Shown here: piece by piece, positions 32,287 through 39,990 of the stretch
How the letters are laid out: each line of letters begins with the position of its first letter
Position numbering within the stretch: position 1 is the stretch's first letter
Assembly: GCA_947168865.1 (NCBI GenBank)
Contig: CAMVNN010000006.1
Span: forward strand, 1-40,067
Reading direction: 5' to 3'
DNA: 40,067 nucleotides
From: an uncultured Bacillota bacterium
GTDB taxonomy: Bacteria; Bacillota_I; Bacilli_A; RF39; UBA660
Notes under the pieces: model-generated
Database searches by the model: none
What the model saw: the letters and a program-made list of their open reading frames with translations, nothing else
What the model was told of the DNA's origin: nothing
Program-made: the position numbers and the translations under genes

Positions 32287-34593
32287 TTATTCTCCTCCTT
32301 TTAATTTTTCAACAGGAATACCTTCTCCTGCATGACGTCCACATCCTGGACAAACATCTCCAATAATTCCAACATATCCACATACTGGATCACGATCTAC
32401 TGGATGGTTAATTGCTCCATATCCAATTCCTTCTTCTTTCATGATACGAACAATTTTCTCGAAAGCATCGATGTTTTGAGTCGTATCACCATCAAGTTCA
32501 ATATAACTAATATGACCAGCATTAGTCAAGTTATGATATGGTGCTTCTAAATGTATTTTGTCTTTAATTGATATTTTATAATAAACTGGTATATGGAATG
32601 AATTTGTATAGTATTCACGATCTGTAATACCTTTTAATTTTCCATATATAGCACGGTCTATTCTAACGAATCTTCCTGAAAGTCCTTCAGCTGGTGTTGC
32701 GATTAAAGTGAAATTCAAACGATATTTCTGTGAATATTCATCTGCTTTTTTACGCATAAAGCCAATTATTTCTAAGCCAAGCTTTTGAGCTTTAGCTGAT
32801 TCACCATGATGTTCACCAATAAGTGCTTTCAAGCATTCAGCAAGTCCGATAAAACCAAATGTTAATGTTCCATGTCTAAGTACCTTTCTTAAGCGATCAG
32901 TTGGTTTTAATTTTTCTGAATCAATCCAAACTCCTTGACCAAGTAAGAATGGGAAATTATAAACACGTTTATTACATTGAATTTCAAATCTTTCAAGTAA
33001 TTGATCACGAACTAATTCCATCATTTCTTCTAATTCTTTATAGAAACCATCCATATCTGGTTTTTCTGCTCCACCAACAATACCATGTTTAATGCCCAAA
33101 CGAGGTAAGTTAATTGAAGTAAATGACAAATTACCACGACCTGGTGTAATTTGTTTATCAGGATCACTTACATTAGCAAGTACACGTGTACGACAACCCA
33201 TGTAACCTACTTCAGTTGTGTAATCACCTGGCTTATAAAATTTAATATTGAATGGTGCATCTATAAATGAGAAATTAGGGAATAATCTCTTAGCTGAAAC
33301 CTCACATGATAAATGAAATAAATCATAGTTTGGATCAGTTGGATTATAATTAACTCCTTCTTTTACCTTAAATATTGAAATTGGGAAAATTGGAGTCTCA
33401 CCATGACCTAATCCAGCATCTGTTGCAAGTAAGTAATTTTTACTTACCATTCTTCCTTCTGGAGAGATATCAGTACCAAAATTAATTGATGAGAATGGTA
33501 CTTGAGCACCTGCTCTTGAATGCATAGTATTTAAGTTATGAATAAATGCTTCCATCGCTTGGTATGTAATGCGATCTGTTTTTTGTAGTGCCTTATCGTA
33601 AGCTTTTCTAAATAACTTAGTTACCTCTTCAGATTCTTTTGCATATTGATCAAAGATACTTAAATCAACCGTAATTGAAGTTAATTTATCAATATCTTTT
33701 GTAACTTTATCAAAATTAATAAATTTAACAAAATCAGTTACATCTAAAATATCATATAATGTTTGTTTAAACTGCTTCTTAAATGTTTTTAAAACCCCAG
33801 GAGCCAAATAATAATCAAATGCTGGAATTGATTGACCACCATGTTGATCATTTTGATTTGATTGAATAGCAATTGCTGCTAATGCTGAATATGACATAAT
33901 ATCATTCGGTTCTCTCAAATGACCATGTCCAGTAGAAAAACCACCCTTAAATAATTTATTTAAATCAATTTGAGTACAAGTTGTTGTTCCCATTGGTAAG
34001 AAGTCCATATCATGAATATGAATATCACCATTTTCATGAGCTTCAGCAAATTTTCTCTTCATTAAATAAGATTTAGCAAATTCACGTGAGATTGTACTTC
34101 CATATTGAAGCATAGTTCCCATCGCAGTATCTCCATCAACATTTGCATTTTCTCTTTTAGCATCTTCTTCATTGGCAGATTTAAGGCCAAGATTTTCAAA
34201 CGCTTTAAGCAAACGATGACGTCTTTTTTCATCGATTCCTAAGAAAGCTTCTCTTGATACTGCTCTTCTTTCTCTATATTCAGAGAAAGATTCATAAACA
34301 TCTTCAAATTTATCTTTCTTTAATTGTTCTTCTATTAAATCTTGAATTTCTTCAATCTTAATTTTATCTTTTTCTTTATAATCTTTTATGATTCTTTTAA
34401 TAACACCTTGATATACTTTATTTATATCTTTTTCAGTATATTTTTGAACATAAGCGTTTTCATTTTCATCATAAACTTTTATGCTATCAAAACCTTTTTG
34501 AATAGCAAGTGCAATTTTAGTTCCATTAAAATCGACTTTTCTTCCGTCTCTTTTAACAACTTTTAAATTTTCAAGTTCTTCTAACCCTATCAT
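32287..34593 (-). CDS. nrdD: Anaerobic (class III) ribonucleoside-triphosphate reductase, large part
   Basis: A 768-residue protein that reduces NTPs to dNTPs without oxygen. It has an N-terminal ATP-cone (about 9-105, LKVVKRDGRKVDFNGTKIA), the TTCTQIDL and NQNDQHGGQSIPAFDYYLAP segments of the barrel, and LSFTSINLPRLG. The zinc region is near the end (PVCGYVGIIGD, VCPGCGRHAGEG). The chain stops shortly after this zinc region, so it lacks the glycyl-radical tail; that tail is encoded by the next gene. GAGGTAAAACGAG leads to the ATG. A TGCTATTAT -10 lies at 34625-34633, and I see no clear NrdR box. Confidence 0.93.
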   Translation of the reverse strand: MIGLEELENLKVVKRDGRKVDFNGTKIALAIQKGFDSIKVYDENENAYVQKYTEKDINKVYQGVIKRIIKDYKEKDKIKIEEIQDLIEEQLKKDKFEDVYESFSEYRERRAVSREAFLGIDEKRRHRLLKAFENLGLKSANEEDAKRENANVDGDTAMGTMLQYGSTISREFAKSYLMKRKFAEAHENGDIHIHDMDFLPMGTTTCTQIDLNKLFKGGFSTGHGHLREPNDIMSYSALAAIAIQSNQNDQHGGQSIPAFDYYLAPGVLKTFKKQFKQTLYDILDVTDFVKFINFDKVTKDIDKLTSITVDLSIFDQYAKESEEVTKLFRKAYDKALQKTDRITYQAMEAFIHNLNTMHSRAGAQVPFSSINFGTDISPEGRMVSKNYLLATDAGLGHGETPIFPISIFKVKEGVNYNPTDPNYDLFHLSCEVSAKRLFPNFSFIDAPFNIKFYKPGDYTTEVGYMGCRTRVLANVSDPDKQITPGRGNLSFTSINLPRLGIKHGIVGGAEKPDMDGFYKELEEMMELVRDQLLERFEIQCNKRVYNFPFLLGQGVWIDSEKLKPTDRLRKVLRHGTLTFGFIGLAECLKALIGEHHGESAKAQKLGLEIIGFMRKKADEYSQKYRLNFTLIATPAEGLSGRFVRIDRAIYGKLKGITDREYYTNSFHIPVYYKISIKDKIHLEAPYHNLTNAGHISYIELDGDTTQNIDAFEKIVRIMKEEGIGYGAINHPVDRDPVCGYVGIIGDVCPGCGRHAGEGIPVEKLKGGE

Positions 34594-34624
34594 CTCGTTT
34601 TACCTCTCTATTTTTAACAACTAC

Positions 34625-34633
34625 ATAATAGCA
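34625..34633 (-). promoter_or_regulatory. Extended -10 (TGCTATTAT) of the nrdD operon
   Basis: TGC-TATTAT lies about 30 nt before the nrdD start. No obvious -35 is seen. Confidence 0.5.
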
Positions 34634-34829
34634 CAAGGCGAACATAATTACAATAGATTTTTTGAAGAAAAAAATGATTTTTTAAAAAAATTACTTTTTG
34701 CCTTTTTAAAAAAATAAAAATATTTTTCTCTTTTTACATTTTGTATACTTTACCTTATTTTACAAGGAAATATGCATTTTTTTGACTGTAAATAAAAAAA
34801 TATTTTTTAGAAAAAATTTAATTTTTAGA
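34634..34829. other. Very AT-rich, low-complexity spacer upstream of nrdD
   Basis: A non-coding stretch built of long A and T runs. It contains CCTTATTTTACAAGG, a short imperfect inverted repeat, and repeated TTTTTAGAAAAAA units at about 34803-34832. No open frame with a ribosome binding site, RNA gene or recognisable NrdR box is seen. It may act as upstream promoter (UP-element-like) DNA or be bent. Confidence 0.5.
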
Positions 34830-34867
34830 AAAAATAAAAAATGAAAAAATTAATTTTTTTCATTTTT
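34830..34867 (-). terminator. Terminator of the prepilin-like gene
   Basis: A long A/T hairpin, AAAATGAAAAA / TTTTTCATTTTT, directly behind the TAA stop, with a T-rich tail. Confidence 0.7.
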
Positions 34868-35813
34868 ATTCAGCTGTGAAATATGCAAAATTTATTTCAG
34901 AAGTTGGGTTCTCTATTGTTCCCGAAAAATATTTTATACGAATTTTTTCATTTATTGTGACAGGAGTAGAAATCGAATTTGCTCGATAATACCAAACTCC
35001 ACCTTCTTTATAAAATTCTGTGATTGGATAATCTTCTTCGGTATATAAAGCATATCTTAAAAGACTATTATCTTTTACTAGTGAATTTGATTCATATTTA
35101 TAGCAATTGGCATTTGCTAAGAAATCATAATTACTTAAGTCTTCCATGTTTATTCGAAATGAATTATTAATGACATTTATATAATTATTATATTTTTTTA
35201 TAACAATTGTTCTTGTTGCCTCTTTTGAAAGTGTGTTGTTATTATCAACAACGTAATATCTTACGTAAAATATGTTTTCAATGTTTGGTGTTAAAGGCTT
35301 AGTAACTTCTTTTAATTTTTTCTTAGTCGAATCTAAAACATAATTACCATTAGTATCTTTTTCATAATACTTGTAATAAACAACATCTACTTTGTAGCCA
35401 TCCCCACTATAAACAGTAGTGGATTCAAAATTTATAACTTCATTACCAATTTCATCATATATTTTATAGTTGAGTAAATTTGTAATATCTGTTTCATTTT
35501 CTTGACATAATGTATTTTGCTCTTCGGTAGAGCTTCCTCCATTTATGCAACCAGAAACTTTATTTTTAACATCATAATCAACTATTTCATCTTCAGTTAT
35601 TCTAACGTAAGCAGCATCTGGCGATATTTGTACACGAGCGCCATATGTTTCTGCTGCATTATTAAGTTCTGTCTTGATATTTTTTTTATATTTATCAAGT
35701 GCTAACTTACGATTAGAAATCATCGCAAGTAAAGCCACAACTATTGTTAGAAACAAGATCATTACAGCATATAGTATTCCACTTATAGCAAATCCCTTAT
35801 TATCAAGTTTCAT
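34866..35813 (-). CDS. Prepilin-like secreted protein of unknown function
   Basis: A 315-residue protein with a short basic-polar leader (MKLDNKG) followed by FAISGILYAVMILFLTIVVALLAMIS and a charged helix continuing RKLALDKYKKNI. This is the layout of type IV prepilin signals (K-G-F then a hydrophobic helix), but residue 5 of the mature chain is not the usual glutamate. The remainder is an exterior region of repeated beta-like strands, with three cysteines near 88-102 and 237. No pilus motor, prepilin peptidase or other pilin is nearby. It could be a pseudopilin relative or simply a type II membrane-anchored protein. TAGGTGAAAAT leads to the ATG. Confidence 0.6.
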   Translation of the reverse strand: MKLDNKGFAISGILYAVMILFLTIVVALLAMISNRKLALDKYKKNIKTELNNAAETYGARVQISPDAAYVRITEDEIVDYDVKNKVSGCINGGSSTEEQNTLCQENETDITNLLNYKIYDEIGNEVINFESTTVYSGDGYKVDVVYYKYYEKDTNGNYVLDSTKKKLKEVTKPLTPNIENIFYVRYYVVDNNNTLSKEATRTIVIKKYNNYINVINNSFRINMEDLSNYDFLANANCYKYESNSLVKDNSLLRYALYTEEDYPITEFYKEGGVWYYRANSISTPVTINEKIRIKYFSGTIENPTSEINFAYFTAE

Positions 35814-35860
35814 ATTTTCACCTACTATAAGTATATAATTATTTCTTTAAAATAACAAGT

Positions 35861-37099
35861 TTAATAACCAATGATTTTTAATTTTGTTTCTCTAATTTTA
35901 TCTAAATTTTCATTTTTTACAACAATTGTATTTGGATTACCATCTGATATATATCTTTTTGTTTTTAAAAACGAAAAATTGTAAGTAATATCAAAATCTT
36001 TACCATTGTTATCATAAGCTCGAATTCTTTTGATAAATTGTGGATTAAAGTTAGTGGAAAATGGTGAATAATCGCTTTCCCATCCAACTCTAAGTGTGGA
36101 AATTGTTGAATAGTTGTTTTCTTCATAAGTACCTGATAAAACATGTTTAAAATTGGCATGAGTAGAATTATATGGTGTTCCATATGGTAAAGCAACTATA
36201 TTTACAAAATTTGATGTCTTTGATTTTAATAATTCATACATTTTTCCAACTTCTTTGATAGTTTCCTCTTCACTTGCCTTAGTCAAATCAGCATGTGAAT
36301 ATGTGTGATTTCCTATATCATATCCATGATTAATCATCCAATTAATTATTTTATCATTGTACTCTTTTTGATTAAAAAGACCACTATTAAGGAAAAATGT
36401 CGCGGTTACATTATAATCAGGATATTTTTTCTTAAAACTTTCAAGAATTCCAACAGCACTATGAGGATCAATTATAATTTCCCCTGATTCATCTAAACCA
36501 GTAACTTTAATGCTATTACTAAGTCCATCATCGAATGTAAGCACAATTGGACTTTTTCCAAGTTCAGTATTTATTTTTCCTTCAACATAGTCAATGAGTC
36601 TAATCATTCTGTAGCCACTTTCATAATAAAATTCTAAATCTTCTATAAAAGCCTCATAAGTTCTTTGATAACCATCTTTATCAACATTTCCACCAGTGTA
36701 TGATGTTTCATCACTCTTTTTATCAATTATTCCATGATACATCATTACAGGTACTCTTCCAAGTTCATTGACATTATTATTCATGTAAAGTTGATAGTCT
36801 ATTCCTCTAGAGATGACAATTTCAATTTTTTCTTTCTTCTTTAATTCTGAATTTTCTTCTTTACTTTGTCTTATTATTTTTCCTTCAGGAACATTTACAT
36901 CATAATCATATGTAACTGACACTTCACAATTATTTAATTTACAGAATGAAGTTATATCTTCATTTGTTTTATTAACAAATGAAGGCATTAAAATCGCATC
37001 TTCCCCAGGTATTATTGAGATGACAATTATAAATATTAGTAAAGCTAAACCAATTAAAAATATTTTTGCTTCTTTTTTTAAGCGTCTTCTCTTTTTCAT
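35861..37099 (-). CDS. Membrane-anchored PASTA domain-polysaccharide deacetylase fusion
   Basis: A 412-residue protein with a basic N-terminus, one membrane helix (12-30), a single PASTA domain (about 37-98: MPSFVNKTNEDITSFC ... KKKEKIEIVISRG), a linker and a NodB-like deacetylase domain (about 115-350). Deacetylase motif 1 is VLTFDDG (Asp190-Asp191) and motif 2 is HTYSH (His265, His269), the metal ligands. Motif 3 is near VALPYGTPY. Such enzymes remove acetyl groups from GlcNAc or MurNAc in peptidoglycan or surface glycan. PASTA domains bind muropeptides or beta-lactam-like ligands, so the fusion may place the enzyme on nascent wall. GAGGTGAATT precedes the ATG. Confidence 0.87.
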   Translation of the reverse strand: MKKRRRLKKEAKIFLIGLALLIFIIVISIIPGEDAILMPSFVNKTNEDITSFCKLNNCEVSVTYDYDVNVPEGKIIRQSKEENSELKKKEKIEIVISRGIDYQLYMNNNVNELGRVPVMMYHGIIDKKSDETSYTGGNVDKDGYQRTYEAFIEDLEFYYESGYRMIRLIDYVEGKINTELGKSPIVLTFDDGLSNSIKVTGLDESGEIIIDPHSAVGILESFKKKYPDYNVTATFFLNSGLFNQKEYNDKIINWMINHGYDIGNHTYSHADLTKASEEETIKEVGKMYELLKSKTSNFVNIVALPYGTPYNSTHANFKHVLSGTYEENNYSTISTLRVGWESDYSPFSTNFNPQFIKRIRAYDNNGKDFDITYNFSFLKTKRYISDGNPNTIVVKNENLDKIRETKLKIIGY

Positions 37100-37116
37100 A
37101 ATTCACCTCTATTCTT

Positions 37117-37125
37117 AGTATAGCA
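37117..37125 (-). promoter_or_regulatory. Extended -10 (TGCTATACT) of the PASTA-deacetylase gene
   Basis: The box begins at the last T of the valS terminator tract and is followed by GAGGTGA and the ATG. Confidence 0.65.
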
Positions 37126-37154
37126 CAAAAAAGTTGATATTTTCATATCAACTT
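37125..37154 (-). terminator. Terminator of valS
   Basis: Stem AAGTTGATAT / ATATCAACTT (37131-37140 and 37145-37154) with a 4-nt loop and TTTTTTG, about 20 nt behind the stop. Confidence 0.9.
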
Positions 37155-37174
37155 GATTTGCTTAATGTGACCAT

Positions 37175-39703
37175 TTATTTTAATAATTCTTCAAGCTTTT
37201 TCTTTTCTTCTTCTAATTTTTGTTTATCCATTTCAACTATTTTAGTCGGAGCTTTGTTAACATAGTTCTCATTAGAAAGAAGTTTTTCTCTTCTCTCAAT
37301 TGAAGATTTTAGCATATTAATCTGAGCTTCTTTAGCTATTTTATCGGCTTCAGTCTCAACTTTTTCGAAGAAAATAGTTGCTTTTACAGTTCTTGAGAAT
37401 ACCTTATATGCTTTAATACCTAAAGGTTCTTTAACAAGATTTTCATCAAGTTTTAACATCTTAACAATTAAATCATTATCATCGGTTGTATCAAACATAA
37501 CCTTAGCTTCTTTTGTAATGTTATTTTCAGCCTTAATGTTTCTGAATTTCTTAATGAATTCAATTGCATCATCAACAGCATCTTCTTCAGTTTCAAATAT
37601 CATATTCTTATCATATTTTGGATAACTAGAAACGATTATATCTTCTGCATCTTTAACTGGTAACATAGAGTATATTTCATCTGTTACATAAGGCATAAAT
37701 GGTTGAAGAAGCTTTAAAATTCCAGTTAAAATGAAACATAATGTTGATTTAGTACTTTCTTCTTCGATTGAGTATTTAGCCATCTCTATATAATAATCAC
37801 AGAAATAATTCCAAGTAAATTCATAAATAGATGCACTAGCATTATTGAATTCATATTTATCCATGAATCTTTTTGTTTCATGCAAAGCTTTTTCAAATTT
37901 TGTAATAATCCATTTATCTTCTGGTTTTAAGTTTTCTAATTTTATTTCTTTTAATCCTTCAATATTAGTTAATACAAATCTTGAAGCATTCCATATTTTA
38001 TTGATATAATTCCATGCAGCTTTTACTTTTTCTTCATCAAAGCGCATATCTGTTCCTGGAGCCACATCGGTTGCAAGATAATATCTTAAAGCATCAGCGC
38101 CATATAAATTAACCATATCAAATGGATCAATACCATTACCTAAACTCTTAGAGAATTTTCTTCCTTCTTTATCACGAATAAGTCCATGAATTAAACAGTG
38201 TTCAAATGGTCTTGCACCTAGGATATGTTCTCCTTGAAATGTCATACGATTTACCCAGAACGGAATAATATCATATCCTGTTGCCAAGCAAGAATTTGGA
38301 TAATATCTATCAAGTAAATCTGTTTTTTCTGGCCAGCCTAATGTTGCAAATGGCCATAAAGCACTTGAAAACCAAGTATCAAGTACATCTGGATCTTGTA
38401 CCCAACCATCACCCTTAGGTGCTTCCATTCCTACATATATTTCATCACCTTTATACCAGGCAGGAATTCTATGTCCCCACCAAAGTTGACGAGAAATACA
38501 CCAGTCATAAGTAATTTCCATCCAATGGTTCATAGTTTTTTCATAACGAGATGGAACAAAATTAACTTTTTCGTTCTTTTTCTTTTGAACTTCTAATACA
38601 TGATCAGCAAGTGGGCGCATTTTTACAAACCATTGTTTTTTTATCATTGGTTCTACCATTACACCGGTTCTTTCAGAGTGCCCTACTTCATGAACAATTG
38701 GCTCTATTTTTAATAATAAACCTTGTTTTTCTAAGTCTTTCAAAACAGCTTCACGGCATTCTTCACGAGTCATACCAACATAACCAGGAGCATTTTCATT
38801 CATTGTTGCATCATCATTCATGATAACAATACGTTCTAAATTATGACGATTACCTACTTCAAAGTCATTAGGGTCATGTGCAGGTGTTATTTTAACAGCA
38901 CCTGTTCCTTTAGTCATATCAGCATGTTCATCAGTAATAACTGGTATTTTTTTACCAACAAGTGGTAATATTACATTCTTACCAACAAACTTTTTATAAC
39001 GTTCATCTTCCTCGTTTACAGCAACTGCAGTATCACCAAATAGAGTTTCTGGACGAGTTGTTGCAACATCAATATATTCTTCACTATCTTCTAATTTGTA
39101 CTTAAGGTGATAAAATGCACTTTTTTCTTCGGCATAAATAACTTCTTCATTTGATAAAGCTGTCATTGCAACAGGATCCCAGTTGATTATTTTTTCACCA
39201 CGATAGATTAATCCTTCATTATAATAGTCAACAAATACCTTTTTAACCGCTTTTGATAAACCTTCATCAAGTGTAAATCTTTCTTTTGAGTAATCTAACG
39301 AAACTCCTAATATAGCCCATTGTTTTCTTATAATGTCCCCATGTTCATGAGTCCAATCCCAACAAGCTTCAAGGAATTTTTCTCTTCCGTATTCGTATTT
39401 ATTAATTCCTTGATCTTTTAGTCTTTTAACAACTTTTGCTTCAGTTGCAATAGCAGCATGATCCATTCCTGGAAGCCACAAAGTATCATATCCTTCCATT
39501 TTTTTATAACGAATTATAATATCTTGCAAAGCTGCATCCCAGGCATGACCAAGATGAAGAACACCAGTTACATTTGGTGGTGGTAAAACTATACAATATG
39601 GCTTTTTCTTACTATTTGGTTCACATTTAAAATAATCTTTTTTTAGCCATTTTTCATATTTTCCTTGTTCTACTAAATCATGATCATATTTTTTTTCTAG
39701 CAT
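37175..39703 (-). CDS. valS: Valyl-tRNA synthetase
   Basis: An 842-residue class I synthetase that charges tRNA-Val. HIGH-type motif HLGH is at 50-53 in PPPNVTGVLHLGHAWD; KMSKS-type motif is KFSKSLGNGIDPFD. The editing (CP1) domain lies between them (TTRPETLFGDTAVAV, GTGAVKITPAHDPND). The anticodon-binding helices and the C-terminal coiled arm (AQINMLKSSIERREKLLS ... KKKLEELLK) are complete. The start is MLEKKYDHDL at 39701-39703, with AGGAAGGA upstream. The longer open frame would run into the T-box terminator and is rejected. Expression is set by the T-box leader. Confidence 0.95.
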   Translation of the reverse strand: MLEKKYDHDLVEQGKYEKWLKKDYFKCEPNSKKKPYCIVLPPPNVTGVLHLGHAWDAALQDIIIRYKKMEGYDTLWLPGMDHAAIATEAKVVKRLKDQGINKYEYGREKFLEACWDWTHEHGDIIRKQWAILGVSLDYSKERFTLDEGLSKAVKKVFVDYYNEGLIYRGEKIINWDPVAMTALSNEEVIYAEEKSAFYHLKYKLEDSEEYIDVATTRPETLFGDTAVAVNEEDERYKKFVGKNVILPLVGKKIPVITDEHADMTKGTGAVKITPAHDPNDFEVGNRHNLERIVIMNDDATMNENAPGYVGMTREECREAVLKDLEKQGLLLKIEPIVHEVGHSERTGVMVEPMIKKQWFVKMRPLADHVLEVQKKKNEKVNFVPSRYEKTMNHWMEITYDWCISRQLWWGHRIPAWYKGDEIYVGMEAPKGDGWVQDPDVLDTWFSSALWPFATLGWPEKTDLLDRYYPNSCLATGYDIIPFWVNRMTFQGEHILGARPFEHCLIHGLIRDKEGRKFSKSLGNGIDPFDMVNLYGADALRYYLATDVAPGTDMRFDEEKVKAAWNYINKIWNASRFVLTNIEGLKEIKLENLKPEDKWIITKFEKALHETKRFMDKYEFNNASASIYEFTWNYFCDYYIEMAKYSIEEESTKSTLCFILTGILKLLQPFMPYVTDEIYSMLPVKDAEDIIVSSYPKYDKNMIFETEEDAVDDAIEFIKKFRNIKAENNITKEAKVMFDTTDDNDLIVKMLKLDENLVKEPLGIKAYKVFSRTVKATIFFEKVETEADKIAKEAQINMLKSSIERREKLLSNENYVNKAPTKIVEMDKQKLEEEKKKLEELLK

Positions 39704-39719
39704 AAGATCAATCCTTCCT

Positions 39720-39948
39720 AAATAAAAAAACATTTCATCCAAAGGACGAAATGTTCGTGGTACCACCTTAATTTATAGTATTTCTACTATCTTAAAGTCT
39801 TAATGCGACTAACAATATATCTTACTCTTAGTTCTGACATATAACTCCCAAGCTACCTTCAACTAGTCTTCATCAATGAATGCTTTCAGTCGGTGACACT
39901 CAATTCCTACTGACTACTAACTAATTTACTCCTCTTGTTCTTCGTTTT
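39720..39948 (-). promoter_or_regulatory. T-box riboswitch leader of valS
   Basis: The conserved T-box AAGGTGGTACCACG is at 39756-39769. It is followed by the competing terminator ACATTTCGTCC/GGATGAAATGT (about 39726-39754) with a T run. Upstream lies a long structured region of about 180 nt that begins with an AGTA element. In GAAGGTAGCTTGGGAG (39845-39860) the codon GTA (39854-39856) is in the position of the specifier, which fits Val. Uncharged tRNA-Val would stabilise the antiterminator and allow valS transcription. The specifier call is inference from alignment by eye. Confidence 0.85.
39724..39755 (-). terminator. T-box-controlled terminator before valS
   Basis: Stem AACATTTCGTCC / GGATGAAATGTT with a T run, mutually exclusive with antiterminator pairing of the T-box sequence just upstream. 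Confidence 0.85.
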
Positions 39949-39954
39949 TTTATA

Positions 39955-39982
39955 ATTATAATCATTTAAATTAATTTGTCAA
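39955..39982 (-). promoter_or_regulatory. valS promoter (-35 TTGACA, -10 TATAAT)
   Basis: A perfect TTGACA (39977-39982) and a perfect TATAAT (39955-39960) with a 16-nt spacer, 8 nt behind the 3' end of the tRNA-Asn gene. The predicted start at about 39948 fits the T-box leader. Confidence 0.85.
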
Positions 39983-39990
39983 TACAATAA

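Noticed and set aside
32280..32300. Programmed +1 frameshift joining nrdD and the small peptide, as in prfB
   Set aside because: The AGGAGG element is at the right distance for starting at the new ATG (8 nt) and not at the prfB distance from the stop; separate initiation is the simpler reading, though not excluded.
39704..39766. N-terminal extension of valS (21 extra codons)
   Set aside because: It would be encoded by the T-box sequence and terminator hairpin; the ATG at 39703 has the ribosome binding site and the family N-terminus.
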